Assembly: GCA_035529435.1 (NCBI GenBank)
Contig: DATKWS010000191.1
Span: 1-28,051, forward strand
DNA from: DATKWS01 sp035529435
Lineage (GTDB): Bacteria > Krumholzibacteriota > Krumholzibacteriia > Krumholzibacteriales > Krumholzibacteriaceae
DNA length: 28,051 bases
Reading direction: 5' to 3'
This document shows positions 15,946-23,651 of the stretch, piece by piece. The notes beneath the pieces were generated by a model. It was not told the origin of the DNA and did no database searches. It saw nothing but the letters and a program-made list of their open reading frames with translations. The position numbers and the translations under genes were made by a program. The first letter of the stretch is position 1, and the number at the start of each line of letters is the position of its first letter.

Positions 15946-16808
15946 GTATCCGCGGGCGGTTCGTCGAGGGATTTCTCGGGCGCGGCGCCGCACGTGTGGG
16001 GCTCGTTCTCTTCGCGGCGGTCGTACTGTGCACCCTTCTGGCGGATGTCATATCCTCCCGCGATCCCGTGGATATCGATCTCGAACGGGCCCTCATGCCG
16101 CCGTCATGGGATCATCCCTTCGGGACGGATCCCTTCGGCCGGGATGTCCTTTCCCGTGCATTCCACGGCGCCCGGCTTTCCCTCGGCGTGGGATTTCTCG
16201 CGAGGACGATCTCGCTGATGCTCGGGTTGCTGCTCGGCGTCGTCGCGGGATACTTCGGCGGAAGATTCGATTCGATCATCATGCGGCTGGCCGACATCAC
16301 CTTCGCCTTTCCCACACTGTTGCTACTAATTGCAATAATGGCAGTTGTATCACCAGGGCTCGTCTCGCTCTTCGTCACGCTCGGCGTTGTGGGATGGGCG
16401 GCGATGGCGCGGCTGGTGAGGGCCCAGGTACTCTCGATAAAGGAGCGGGAGTATGTTCAGGCGGCACGATCGTCCGGCGCCGGTCATCCGGCCATCATCA
16501 TCCGGCATATACTGCCGGGGTGCATCTCCCCCGTTCTCGTCGTCTACACGATGGGGCTGGGTATGACCGTGATGGCTGAGGCTTCCCTGAGCTTTCTCGG
16601 TCTCGGCGTGCAGCCGCCTGATGCGAGCTGGGGAAGAATGATATCGAGCGGCATCGCCTTCATGCGGACCGCTCCCTGGTTGACCGTGTTTCCGGGCCTC
16701 CTCTTGACTATCACGGTCTGCTCATTTAACCTGATCGGCGACTGCCTGCGGGATGCGCTCGATCCCCGGAGCGCCCCGGGAAGAAGGGCGGCGCAGCGGT
16801 GGCGCTAA
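15942..16808 (+). CDS. dppC: DppC/OppC-type ABC transporter permease
   Basis: This 288-residue partner of the preceding permease keeps the HPFGTDPFGRDVLSR motif near residues 52-66, the helix set typical of DppC, an EAA loop (KEREYVQAARSSGAGHPAIII) and the SFLGLGVQPPDASWG motif before the last helices. It starts inside the dppB stop (ATGA). No DppD or DppF ATPase gene follows, although importers of this family need two ATPase subunits; these must be encoded elsewhere. One segment (16318-16362) uses A/T-ending codons unlike the rest of the gene. Confidence 0.92.
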   Translation: MSIRGRFVEGFLGRGAARVGLVLFAAVVLCTLLADVISSRDPVDIDLERALMPPSWDHPFGTDPFGRDVLSRAFHGARLSLGVGFLARTISLMLGLLLGVVAGYFGGRFDSIIMRLADITFAFPTLLLLIAIMAVVSPGLVSLFVTLGVVGWAAMARLVRAQVLSIKEREYVQAARSSGAGHPAIIIRHILPGCISPVLVVYTMGLGMTVMAEASLSFLGLGVQPPDASWGRMISSGIAFMRTAPWLTVFPGLLLTITVCSFNLIGDCLRDALDPRSAPGRRAAQRWR

Positions 16809-16844
16809 TTTTTATAAGTAGCTGGAATTTACCTGGGTGGGGAA

Positions 16845-17918
16845 TTGAACAGACTCGTTGACACGGTGTGCACATCGATTTCACGGGCGGAGAAGACCCG
16901 CGTCCTCGATTGGCGCTTCAGTTATTCCTCCGTGCGCGTCGAGGAACCGCATCTGGTGCTGGTGGAATTGAGCAGGGAAGAGGTCAAGCGGGACCTGCTC
17001 GCCGACCTCGGCGCGGTATCGCGCGGGGAGGGACCGGACGGGGCCATCGAGATCGATACCGGCGGCGCGGCCATAAGAATCCGGCTCCTTCGACCAAAAC
17101 CCGATTCCCTGCTCTGGGTGACGACCAGCGTGGCGGACGTCCGGCGGGAACCCGTGCACACGGCCGAGCTCGTCAACCAGCTGATCATGGGAGAGACGGC
17201 GGAAGAATTAAAACGTGAGGGAGATTGGATTCTCGCACGTCTGCCGGACGGTTACCACGGATGGATCTGTTCGTGGTACGTTTCCGCGGTCGCGCGCGCC
17301 ACGGTCGAGGAGTACGAAGCGCGTGCCAATGTTCGTGTCGGTTCCAATATCGGTTATGTCCTCTCCGAGCCCCGAATCGGGGCGATTCCCATCTCGGACA
17401 TCGTCGCCGGGTGCCGTCTTGCCGCCGGCGAAAGGAGCGATGGATTCAGGGAAGTAGTGTTACCCGTTGATAAGAAAGGATTTATTAATAATAACGAGCT
17501 GGAGGCGCTTCACCCCGTTGTTCCGAGCAGGTCGTGTCTCGTACGAACGGCGCACCGCTTCATCGGGGTGCCCTACCAGTGGGGGGGCACCTCGGCCAAG
17601 GCCTTCGACTGCTCGGGTCTCGTCAAGCGGGTGTTCCAACTCGAGGGGGTGGAGTTGCCCCGCGATTCCGACCTCCAAGCGCGGGAAGGTTCGCCGATAC
17701 CGCTCGGGGAGCTGGCCGGGGCGCTCCCCGGGGACCTCCTCTTCTTCGGGGAAGGGGAAACGATCAAGCATGTCGCCATCTTGATCGGGAACGGCCGCTT
17801 CATCCATGCATACGGGTGGGTTCGTATCAACAGCCTCCGCGAGGATGATCCGCTCTACGAGCAGAAATTGGCAAGCTCCTTGCTAACCGCGCGTTCATTG
17901 CTCGGTGGGGCGCGGTGA
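16845..17918 (+). CDS. NlpC/P60 peptidase with SH3-like domains (YkfC-like)
   Basis: This 357-residue protein starts at TTG 16845 behind GGGTGGGG. An N-terminal region of about 85 residues leads to two SH3-like segments (about 90-150, VADVRREPVHTAELV to WICSWYV; and about 155-220, RANVRVGSN). The C-terminal NlpC/P60 domain (about 225-357) has catalytic Cys256 in FDCSGL, His309 in IKHVAI and His321 in FIHAYG. Such enzymes cut the gamma-D-glutamyl bond to the diamino acid in wall peptides. No signal peptide is visible, so it may act in the cytoplasm on imported peptides, as proposed for Bacillus YkfC, whose genes also sit next to dpp genes. It begins 36 bases after dppC. The domain order fits YkfC; the physiological role is inference. 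Confidence 0.85.
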   Translation: MNRLVDTVCTSISRAEKTRVLDWRFSYSSVRVEEPHLVLVELSREEVKRDLLADLGAVSRGEGPDGAIEIDTGGAAIRIRLLRPKPDSLLWVTTSVADVRREPVHTAELVNQLIMGETAEELKREGDWILARLPDGYHGWICSWYVSAVARATVEEYEARANVRVGSNIGYVLSEPRIGAIPISDIVAGCRLAAGERSDGFREVVLPVDKKGFINNNELEALHPVVPSRSCLVRTAHRFIGVPYQWGGTSAKAFDCSGLVKRVFQLEGVELPRDSDLQAREGSPIPLGELAGALPGDLLFFGEGETIKHVAILIGNGRFIHAYGWVRINSLREDDPLYEQKLASSLLTARSLLGGAR

Positions 17919-17966
17919 AACGGGGAGTATTTTCCCCTGTCCGGGCGGTGGCGCACCCGGGGCCGG

Positions 17967-18017
17967 ATAAAAAATATTAAAAAATGTGTTGACAAGCTCT
18001 TTGGCGTGCTTTACTTT
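17967..18017 (+). promoter_or_regulatory. Strong promoter with UP-like A-tract
   Basis: A 19-base stretch made only of A and T (17967-17985) lies directly upstream of a perfect TTGACA (17989-17994). After 17 bases comes TACTTT (18012-18017), a weaker -10. The placement of the A-tract matches an UP element that binds the RNA polymerase alpha subunit. Transcription would start near 18024. Confidence 0.65.
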
Positions 18018-18023
18018 TTCGCC

Positions 18024-18305
18024 CAATAAAATTTGTGTGCAATCACGGGTCTGTGAAAGGGGGTAAGTTCGAGTAAAACGGGATAGGATAGATGTGTGGA
18101 GCGGTCTTGCGGCTACAGCCGCAGGTACCAAGTTGGTTGTCAGGGGACAGAAGGGAGGTACCGGATACGGAACATATGGAGCGCGCATAGTGCGCGCAGG
18201 CGAAATCTTAAATTGGGAACTAAAACGCATTTTTATGCGATCATATAGAATGCTGGTTCCTGAGAAGGTAATCCCGTGAGGGAGGTATCTGACAGGAGGT
18301 TTACA
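18024..18305 (+). promoter_or_regulatory. Structured 5' leader of the barrel gene
   Basis: The untranslated leader contains three inverted repeats. First, 18106-18113 pairs with 18118-18125 (core GCGGC/GCCGC, loop TACA). Second, GCGCGCA 18181-18187 pairs perfectly with TGCGCGC 18191-18197. Third, CGCAT 18226-18230 pairs with ATGCG 18235-18239. GGTACC occurs at both 18124-18129 and 18157-18162. It matches no riboswitch class I recognise. It may stabilise the mRNA or be a target for a regulator. Confidence 0.45.
18294..18300 (+). promoter_or_regulatory. Ribosome binding site AGGAGGT deciding the barrel gene start
   Basis: A near-perfect anti-16S match sits 5 bases before ATG 18306. It rules out the in-frame GTG at 18276 and leaves a clean signal peptide at the N-terminus. 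Confidence 0.8.
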
Positions 18306-19586
18306 ATGAAGAAGCTGTTTGTTCTAACGTTGGTGCTCGCCGTGGCGATTATGTTCGCCTCACCGGCGATGGCCACGAAGAGCAGGCTGACGGCGATGGG
18401 CGGCGTGGACAACTACATCGAGGACGATTACAACATCTTCAATTGGCCGGCCACCCTGCCGTCATACGCCAATATCTTGACGATCGAACTGATCAATGAC
18501 GATTACTATCACTGGAGCTTCGCGCCCAGCCCGAGCCAGGGAGACTACAATGACGCCGGCTGGTACGGAAACAGCGTTTCCGCCATGTTCGGTCTCATCA
18601 AGGGACTCGGCGAGGACAACCAGTACGGTGCCCTCGGCCTGTTCCTGATGGAAGTGGCGCCGGGCCTGAATCCCTGGAGCGACGAAATCGAAGGTTTGTG
18701 GGATGACGCCGCCCTCTTCAGTTGGCCGGTCTACAACAAGTTCACCCTGATGTACGGCTACGCGATGGACGGGCTGTCCTTCGGACTCGGTTTCAGCCGT
18801 TCCGATGAGGGTGCCACCGAGGAGTGGGAAGGTTTCGACGGCGAGATCCACTGGGCCTACACGACATTGAGCGCCGGTGTCCGCTTCGATATCGGCGACA
18901 AAGCATATGGAGACGTGGCCTTTGATTACAGCATGGCCTCTTACACCGAGAAACCGACCAGCTGGGGCGAGATCTCCGAGGACGCCAACTCGATGTACGG
19001 TATCAAGGCCCGCGTGTTCTACGATTGGAACGATTACCTCACGGTCATCCCCTACTTCGGATTAAAGATGTGGAATTTCTCGCTCCAGGCCGATTCCACC
19101 GGTTACTTTGACGAGTGCTACGGCAGCAAGGGGCTGTCGCTCGACTTCGGTATCGGCACCGACTGGACGGTGAACGACGAGAACACGATCATCTTTGCCA
19201 TCGAGCCGTACTCGTACACGAAGCTCGAACCCTCCGAGTGCGAGGCGGGTTACGAGATCCAGGGTACCATGACAACCATTCCGCGCTTCCTGCTGGCCCT
19301 GGAGAGCGAGATCACCGATTGGCTGACGTTGCGGACCGGGTGCATCAAGGAGCTCAACAAGATCGAGATGAAGTCGGCCTACGAGGACTCCGAGTACAAG
19401 ATGACCTACACCGAGGCGTGCTTTGACTGGTTCTTCGGTTTCGGTTTCGACATCGCGGACTTCGAGTTCGACTGCGTGGTCCACGAGCAGGTTCCGTTCT
19501 CGCTTGGTTACTGGCTGACCGGTTATCAGCCGGACACCGACGAGGAAACCCCGGTCTGGATGATTTCGGCCAAGTATCACTTCTAG
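18306..19586 (+). CDS. Putative major outer-membrane beta-barrel protein
   Basis: This 426-residue protein has a textbook signal peptide (MKKLFVLTLVLAVAIMFASP, cleaved after AMA). The rest alternates strands rich in Tyr, Trp and Phe with acidic turns and ends in WMISAKYHF, a C-terminal aromatic that fits barrel-assembly recognition. I cannot name the family. It is not the PorV block seen at 603-1544, although an N-terminal TAMGGVDNYI.DD.NIF.WPA segment recalls small FCB barrels. The gene stands alone between a strong promoter with a long leader and a strong terminator. It uses mostly C-ending codons (AAC, TAC, GAC, TTC), as highly expressed genes do. A porin-like or structural role is likely; substrate unknown. 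Confidence 0.8.
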   Translation: MKKLFVLTLVLAVAIMFASPAMATKSRLTAMGGVDNYIEDDYNIFNWPATLPSYANILTIELINDDYYHWSFAPSPSQGDYNDAGWYGNSVSAMFGLIKGLGEDNQYGALGLFLMEVAPGLNPWSDEIEGLWDDAALFSWPVYNKFTLMYGYAMDGLSFGLGFSRSDEGATEEWEGFDGEIHWAYTTLSAGVRFDIGDKAYGDVAFDYSMASYTEKPTSWGEISEDANSMYGIKARVFYDWNDYLTVIPYFGLKMWNFSLQADSTGYFDECYGSKGLSLDFGIGTDWTVNDENTIIFAIEPYSYTKLEPSECEAGYEIQGTMTTIPRFLLALESEITDWLTLRTGCIKELNKIEMKSAYEDSEYKMTYTEACFDWFFGFGFDIADFEFDCVVHEQVPFSLGYWLTGYQPDTDEETPVWMISAKYHF

Positions 19587-19610
19587 ATCGACGGGACGAG
19601 CTACAACCTG

Positions 19611-19641
19611 TGGGGGGTTCATGAGAGCCCCCCATTTTTTT
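19611..19641 (+). terminator. Strong rho-independent terminator after the barrel gene
   Basis: TGGGGGGTTC (19611-19620) pairs with GAGCCCCCCA (19625-19634), a 10 base-pair stem including one G-T pair and a 4-base loop, followed by seven Ts. Confidence 0.93.
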
Positions 19642-19723
19642 ATTCGAAATCGCTCCGCGTGTACCGTTCGATGGTCTGTAACTTGCACTGACGAGATACT
19701 TTTGAGCGAGTCAAGGTGGAGCC

Positions 19724-20959
19724 GTGTATTTTTTCTATTACATTCCGGTCGGGCTGGATATTCGCCGGCGCCGCGGAAACTCCGTTACCTACTTCCTCGC
19801 GGGAATGTGCGTAACCATATTTGTTTTATATAAATACATGCCTGTCGGTCCCTTCTGGAATGTGCTCAACCTGATTTTCCACCCGATCTCGCCGTCCGTT
19901 TTCACGGCGGTCACGCATGTATTTCTACACGGCGGCTACCTGCACCTTGCCGGCAACATCGTTTACCTTGTCATCTTCGGGCGTGCGGTCGAGGATCGTT
20001 TCGGCCCGGCCAGGTTCGCCGCGATCTTCACGCTCACCGCCATCGCCGGTGCGTATATGCACCTTTTCTGTGTGAGGCTGTTTTCTCCGGCGGATCTCGC
20101 CTACGGCGTCATCGGTGCGTCGGGCGCCACATCGGGGCTCCTGGGGGCATTTCTGGTGCGATTCTACTTCAGCCGTGTCAGGGTAGCGTATTGGGTTTTT
20201 CTGCCGCTCCAGGGGATCAATAGGGCGGGGAGAACCCATGTGCCGGTGATCTTTGCACTACTGCTCTGGGTGCTGCTCCAGGTAACCAATACGCTCCTCG
20301 AGTTCGGCGGGGGGATATCGCGGGTGGCCTACAGCCTTCATGTCGCCGGTTTCGCCGCCGGCACCCTGCTCGCCGTGCTGTTCGGCGGACTTGGCGCGGC
20401 GCGCGCCGAGAGCCACCTCGCCAGGGCGCGCCGCTGGGTCGAGGAGGCGAATTGGTTCGGGGCGCAGGGGGAGTTTATCAATTACCTCGAGCAGAGGCCC
20501 CGCGAGCCCGAGATACACGCAGAGGCCGCGCGCGCCTTCATATGCGGCTCGGAGCCCGAGCGCGCGTTCCATCATTACAGGGAGTCGGTGCGGCTCTTTT
20601 TAGAGGCAGGGGCGCGCGATATCGCTGAATCGATCTTTACCGAGGCGATGCGCGTCATTCCCGGATTCATCCTGGATGAGAAAACGCATCTCAACCTGGC
20701 GTTCGGCATGGAGAGGACGCTCAAGTTTCACGCGGCCGGCACCGCCTACGAGAACTTCCTGCTTGGGTACCCGTTGTCCGTGGAGTCGCCCCTCGTCCTG
20801 CTGAGAATGGCGGGGCTTCTCGAGCGGAGATTCCTGCGTTGTGGGGAGGCGTTCCACTGTTATCAGCGCCTCGTGGAATCGTATCCCGGGGATATATGGG
20901 TCGACTATGCGAGATCTGAGATGGACCGATTGGGGGACGGGGGAGTGACACTTTCGTAG
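19724..20959 (+). CDS. Rhomboid-family intramembrane serine protease with C-terminal helical repeats
   Basis: This 411-residue protein starts at GTG 19724, just behind AAGGTGGA. About six or seven membrane helices fill residues 22-225. The rhomboid active site is intact: HGGYLHLAGN places His74 and Asn78 in the second core helix, GASGATSG gives nucleophile Ser133, and YSLHVAGFAAG gives the base His206. The next 180 residues are soluble and alpha-helical, with TPR-like units (EEANWFGAQGEFINYLEQRP, and repeats near 265-400), and probably face the cytoplasm as a protein-interaction domain. Rhomboids cleave membrane-protein helices. The substrate is unknown. The gene lies between a terminator and radC and is about 100 bases from the latter. 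Confidence 0.88.
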   Translation: MYFFYYIPVGLDIRRRRGNSVTYFLAGMCVTIFVLYKYMPVGPFWNVLNLIFHPISPSVFTAVTHVFLHGGYLHLAGNIVYLVIFGRAVEDRFGPARFAAIFTLTAIAGAYMHLFCVRLFSPADLAYGVIGASGATSGLLGAFLVRFYFSRVRVAYWVFLPLQGINRAGRTHVPVIFALLLWVLLQVTNTLLEFGGGISRVAYSLHVAGFAAGTLLAVLFGGLGAARAESHLARARRWVEEANWFGAQGEFINYLEQRPREPEIHAEAARAFICGSEPERAFHHYRESVRLFLEAGARDIAESIFTEAMRVIPGFILDEKTHLNLAFGMERTLKFHAAGTAYENFLLGYPLSVESPLVLLRMAGLLERRFLRCGEAFHCYQRLVESYPGDIWVDYARSEMDRLGDGGVTLS

Positions 20960-21057
20960 CGGCCCTCGGGCAACCGGGCCGTGTGGCCGGTTTAAAATAG
21001 CTTGAACTGCCGTAAGGCTTTCTGATAGGTTTCACCGGGGGTGCGGGGAGGTGAGGT

Positions 21058-21738
21058 GTGAAACATACGAGAGGCGCCTTCCTCGATGCCCTCCGGTTAC
21101 GCGGACGTGTCCGGGGGCTCGAGAGGATAGGTGATGCTGAGCTTGTCGCCCTGATTCTGGGGCATGCAGCCAAACGTTCCGCCACCGCGATCGTACAGGA
21201 TTTGCTCGAGCGGTACGGTGATCTCACGGGGATCGGTGGCGCCGCTGTCGAGGAGCTCATGAGATTCGAGGGGATCGGGATGATCAAAGCGCTGCGACTC
21301 AAGGCGTCATTCGAGGCGGGAAGGCGGTGTATCATCGCCGAGCGGGAACGCACCGTCAGGGAGGTGAGATGCCCCGACGATGTAGCATCCCTGATGATAC
21401 CCGAGATGAACACTCTTGACAGGGAGCATTTTAAGGCTATCTTACTGAACACGAAAAATCGTGTCATCAAGATCGTCACCGTCGCGATCGGTTCGCTGAA
21501 TGCCGCGCTTGTCCACCCCAGGGAGATCTTCAAGGCGGCTGTCACCGCGAGTGCGGCGAGTTTCATCATCGTGCACAACCACCCTACCGGCAACCCCGAG
21601 CCGAGCCGGGAGGATGGCGATCTTACCGTACGATTCGCCCGTTGCGGGGAGCTGATGGGGATCGATCTCGTCGACCATATCATTATCGGGGGAGATCGTT
21701 TCGTCAGTATGCGTGAGCGGGGTCTCGTAAGCCCCTGA
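21058..21738 (+). CDS. radC: RadC-family JAB/MPN domain protein
   Basis: This 226-residue protein starts at GTG 21058. A helix-hairpin-helix-like N-terminal part (LERIGDAELVALILGHA..., then LTGIGGAAVEELMRFEGIG) leads to the JAB/MPN+ metal site: His173 and His175 in VHNHPTGNPEPSREDGD, with Ser183 and Asp186. This is the full JAMM motif. RadC was once linked to DNA repair, but a repair role for the chromosomal protein is not secure and its biochemical function is still unclear. It sits 15 bases before mreB, an order also seen in Bacillus and other bacteria. Confidence 0.94.
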   Translation: MKHTRGAFLDALRLRGRVRGLERIGDAELVALILGHAAKRSATAIVQDLLERYGDLTGIGGAAVEELMRFEGIGMIKALRLKASFEAGRRCIIAERERTVREVRCPDDVASLMIPEMNTLDREHFKAILLNTKNRVIKIVTVAIGSLNAALVHPREIFKAAVTASAASFIIVHNHPTGNPEPSREDGDLTVRFARCGELMGIDLVDHIIIGGDRFVSMRERGLVSP

Positions 21739-21753
21739 AAGGGAGGGATTCGG

Positions 21754-22788
21754 TTGTTCGAGCGTCTGGCACGGTACTTCACGAACGATATCGCGATCGA
21801 TCTGGGAACGGCGAATACCCTCATCTACCTGAAGGGGAACGGGATCGTACTGAATGAACCGTCCGTGGTGGCCGTCGATCAAAAATCGAAAAAGGTTTAC
21901 GCAGTGGGGGCCGATGCAAAAGCGATGCTGGGAAAAACCCCCGATCATATCACGGCCGTACGTCCCATGAAGGACGGGGTCATCGCCGATTTCGAGATCA
22001 CCGAGGTGATGCTCCGGGAATTCATCAAGAAGGCGCAAAAGAGGAGGTTCTTTATCAGGCCGCGTATCGTGATCAGCGTTCCATCGGGCATTACCGAGGT
22101 CGAGCGCAGGGCCGTAACCGACTCGGCGCAGAACGCAGGGGCGCGTGAGGTGTACCTCGTGGCCGAGCCGATCGCGGCCGCCATCGGCGTGGGACTGCCG
22201 GTAGACAAACCGTCAGGGAACATGGTGATAGACATCGGCGGCGGCACGACGGAGATCGCCGTGATCGCACTCAATGGCATCGTCACCGATATCTCGATTC
22301 GGGTCGGCGGGGACGAGATGGACGAGGTCATCGTTCAGCATGTCAAGAAGGCGTACAATCTCCTCATCGGAGACCAGACGGCCGAACATGTCAAGATGGT
22401 GATCGGTTCGGCCACGAAGCTCAAACAGGAAGAGGAGATGGAGATCAAGGGGAGGGATCTCGTCTCGGGTATTCCCAAGACGCTGCGCATATCGAGTGTC
22501 GAGATACGTGAGGCGCTCGCAGAGCCTCTCAGCCAGATCGTCGCCGCCCTCAAGACGGCACTCGAACAGACTCCTCCCGAACTGGCGGCCGACATCGTGG
22601 ATCGCGGTATCGTTATGACGGGGGGGGGGTCGCTCCTCAGGGGTCTCGATATGCTCTTCAAGGAGGAGACCAATCTGCCGATCAATGTCGTCGAGGATCC
22701 TCTCACCTGCGTTGTGCTGGGAAGTGGCAAGATTCTGGGAAATCTTCACGCGTACGAGCGAATCATCATGAAGAGCTCCCGCATGTAA
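21754..22788 (+). CDS. mreB: Rod shape-determining protein MreB
   Basis: This 344-residue actin homologue starts at TTG 21754 behind GGGAGGG. It has phosphate-1 (AIDLGTANTLIYLKGNGIVL, from residue 14), the connect regions, phosphate-2 (MVIDIGGGTTEIAVIAL, near 157) and the adenosine motif (IVMTGGGSLLRGLD, near 287). It polymerises on the inner membrane and steers lateral wall synthesis. It is full length and heads the mreBCD-pbp2-rodA unit. The glycine triplet of the adenosine motif is encoded in a run of ten Gs (22620-22629). Confidence 0.96.
   Translation: MFERLARYFTNDIAIDLGTANTLIYLKGNGIVLNEPSVVAVDQKSKKVYAVGADAKAMLGKTPDHITAVRPMKDGVIADFEITEVMLREFIKKAQKRRFFIRPRIVISVPSGITEVERRAVTDSAQNAGAREVYLVAEPIAAAIGVGLPVDKPSGNMVIDIGGGTTEIAVIALNGIVTDISIRVGGDEMDEVIVQHVKKAYNLLIGDQTAEHVKMVIGSATKLKQEEEMEIKGRDLVSGIPKTLRISSVEIREALAEPLSQIVAALKTALEQTPPELAADIVDRGIVMTGGGSLLRGLDMLFKEETNLPINVVEDPLTCVVLGSGKILGNLHAYERIIMKSSRM
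22620..22629 (+). repeat. Ten-G homopolymer inside mreB
   Basis: An uninterrupted G run encodes part of TGGGS in the nucleotide-binding motif. A one-base slip would truncate MreB about 55 residues early or alter its tail. Confidence 0.8.
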
Positions 22789-22790
22789 AT

Positions 22791-23651
22791 ATGCAGTTTC
22801 TATTTTTCCTCTTCGAGAAACATCGCGACAAAACGGTCCTCATCATTGCGATCGCCGTCTCGATCGTGCTCCTTACGCGCGACGAGGCGAGCAAGGTCAA
22901 TGCGGCGCGTACCGTTTCCGCCGTCCTTCTCTATCCGGTCGAGCAGGTGCGGAATTACGTGAGCTCGATCGAGAAGCTCCGCGAGGAAAACGACAAACTC
23001 AGGGCTCTTGCCGTGTCGATGTCCCTCGAACGGGAACGCCTGCTCCAGTTCAGGCTGGAGCGGAACCGCCTGCGGCGCTTGATCGGGCTTCGTGAGGATT
23101 CGTTCCACCGGTTTCTCCCCTGCGAGGTCATCGCGCTGACGGTCAATCCGTTTCACCACTCCGTGACGATCGACCGGGGAACGCAGGACAGCGTGCGTGT
23201 GGGGATGCCCGTTGTCGGGTACCGGGGTCTCGTGGGCCGCGTGACCCAGGTATTTCCGCATCACGCCCGGGTCCTCCTGCTGAACAATAAATCGATATCG
23301 GTCAGTTGCCTCGACAAGAGGAGCAACGTCGTCGGCATGCTCGAATGGGAACGCGGCAACAATTTCCGCCTCGAGTTCGTGGGCAAAGAAGAGGACGTGA
23401 TACAGGGAGATACGCTCGTCACGAGCGGCCTGGGGAGGGTGTTTCCGAAGGGATTTCCCGTGGGGATCGTGTATCGGGTCGCCGAGGAGAAGGGCGAGCT
23501 CTCGCGGCGGGTCGGCGTAATCAGTATGACCGATCTCAACACGCTCCAGGAGCTGTTCATCGTCGTGGGGAGCAGAAAATGGGACGATTCGAGCCTGTAC
23601 GATGAGCTGGAGCTCATGCTGGAGACCGGCCGTGGGAAGGGGGACCAGTGA
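22791..23651 (+). CDS. mreC: Rod shape-determining protein MreC
   Basis: This 286-residue protein has one membrane helix (about 16-32), a coiled coil (about 52-95, SIEKLREENDKLRALAVSM onward) and the paired beta-barrel MreC domain. The latter has TVNPFHHSVTIDRGTQDSVR, GMPVV...GLVGRV and DTLVTSGLGRVFPKGFPVG. It scaffolds the elongasome in the periplasm and activates the RodA-PBP2 pair. ATG 22791 lies two bases after the mreB stop without a clear ribosome binding site, which suggests translational coupling. It overlaps mreD by four bases. Confidence 0.95.
   Translation: MQFLFFLFEKHRDKTVLIIAIAVSIVLLTRDEASKVNAARTVSAVLLYPVEQVRNYVSSIEKLREENDKLRALAVSMSLERERLLQFRLERNRLRRLIGLREDSFHRFLPCEVIALTVNPFHHSVTIDRGTQDSVRVGMPVVGYRGLVGRVTQVFPHHARVLLLNNKSISVSCLDKRSNVVGMLEWERGNNFRLEFVGKEEDVIQGDTLVTSGLGRVFPKGFPVGIVYRVAEEKGELSRRVGVISMTDLNTLQELFIVVGSRKWDDSSLYDELELMLETGRGKGDQ

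Larger units (their letters stand above)
17919..18305 (+). other. Long regulatory intergenic region before the major barrel gene
   Basis: These 387 bases hold no convincing gene. They contain a small inverted repeat (GGGGA 17922-17926 with TCCCC 17933-17937) and a GC repeat (17941-17945 with 17956-17960). An AT-rich promoter follows at 17967-18017, then a leader of about 280 bases with three hairpins. The one open frame of note, GTG 18094 to 18279 (61 codons), crosses two of the hairpins and lacks a ribosome binding site or family resemblance. Confidence 0.6.

Noticed and set aside
17941..17960. GC-rich inverted repeat as terminator of the P60 gene
   Set aside because: It is followed by an A-rich tract rather than Ts on the + strand, and that tract fits better as a promoter UP element.
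18094..18279. 61-codon frame in the barrel-gene leader as a possible leader peptide
   Set aside because: GTG start without ribosome binding site; spans two hairpins; composition is not protein-like. A regulatory leader peptide cannot be fully excluded.
20960..20981. CGGCCC/GGGCCG repeat after the rhomboid gene as terminator
   Set aside because: Six-base-pair stem with a 10-base loop and no T-run behind it; it may be a weak or factor-dependent stop.
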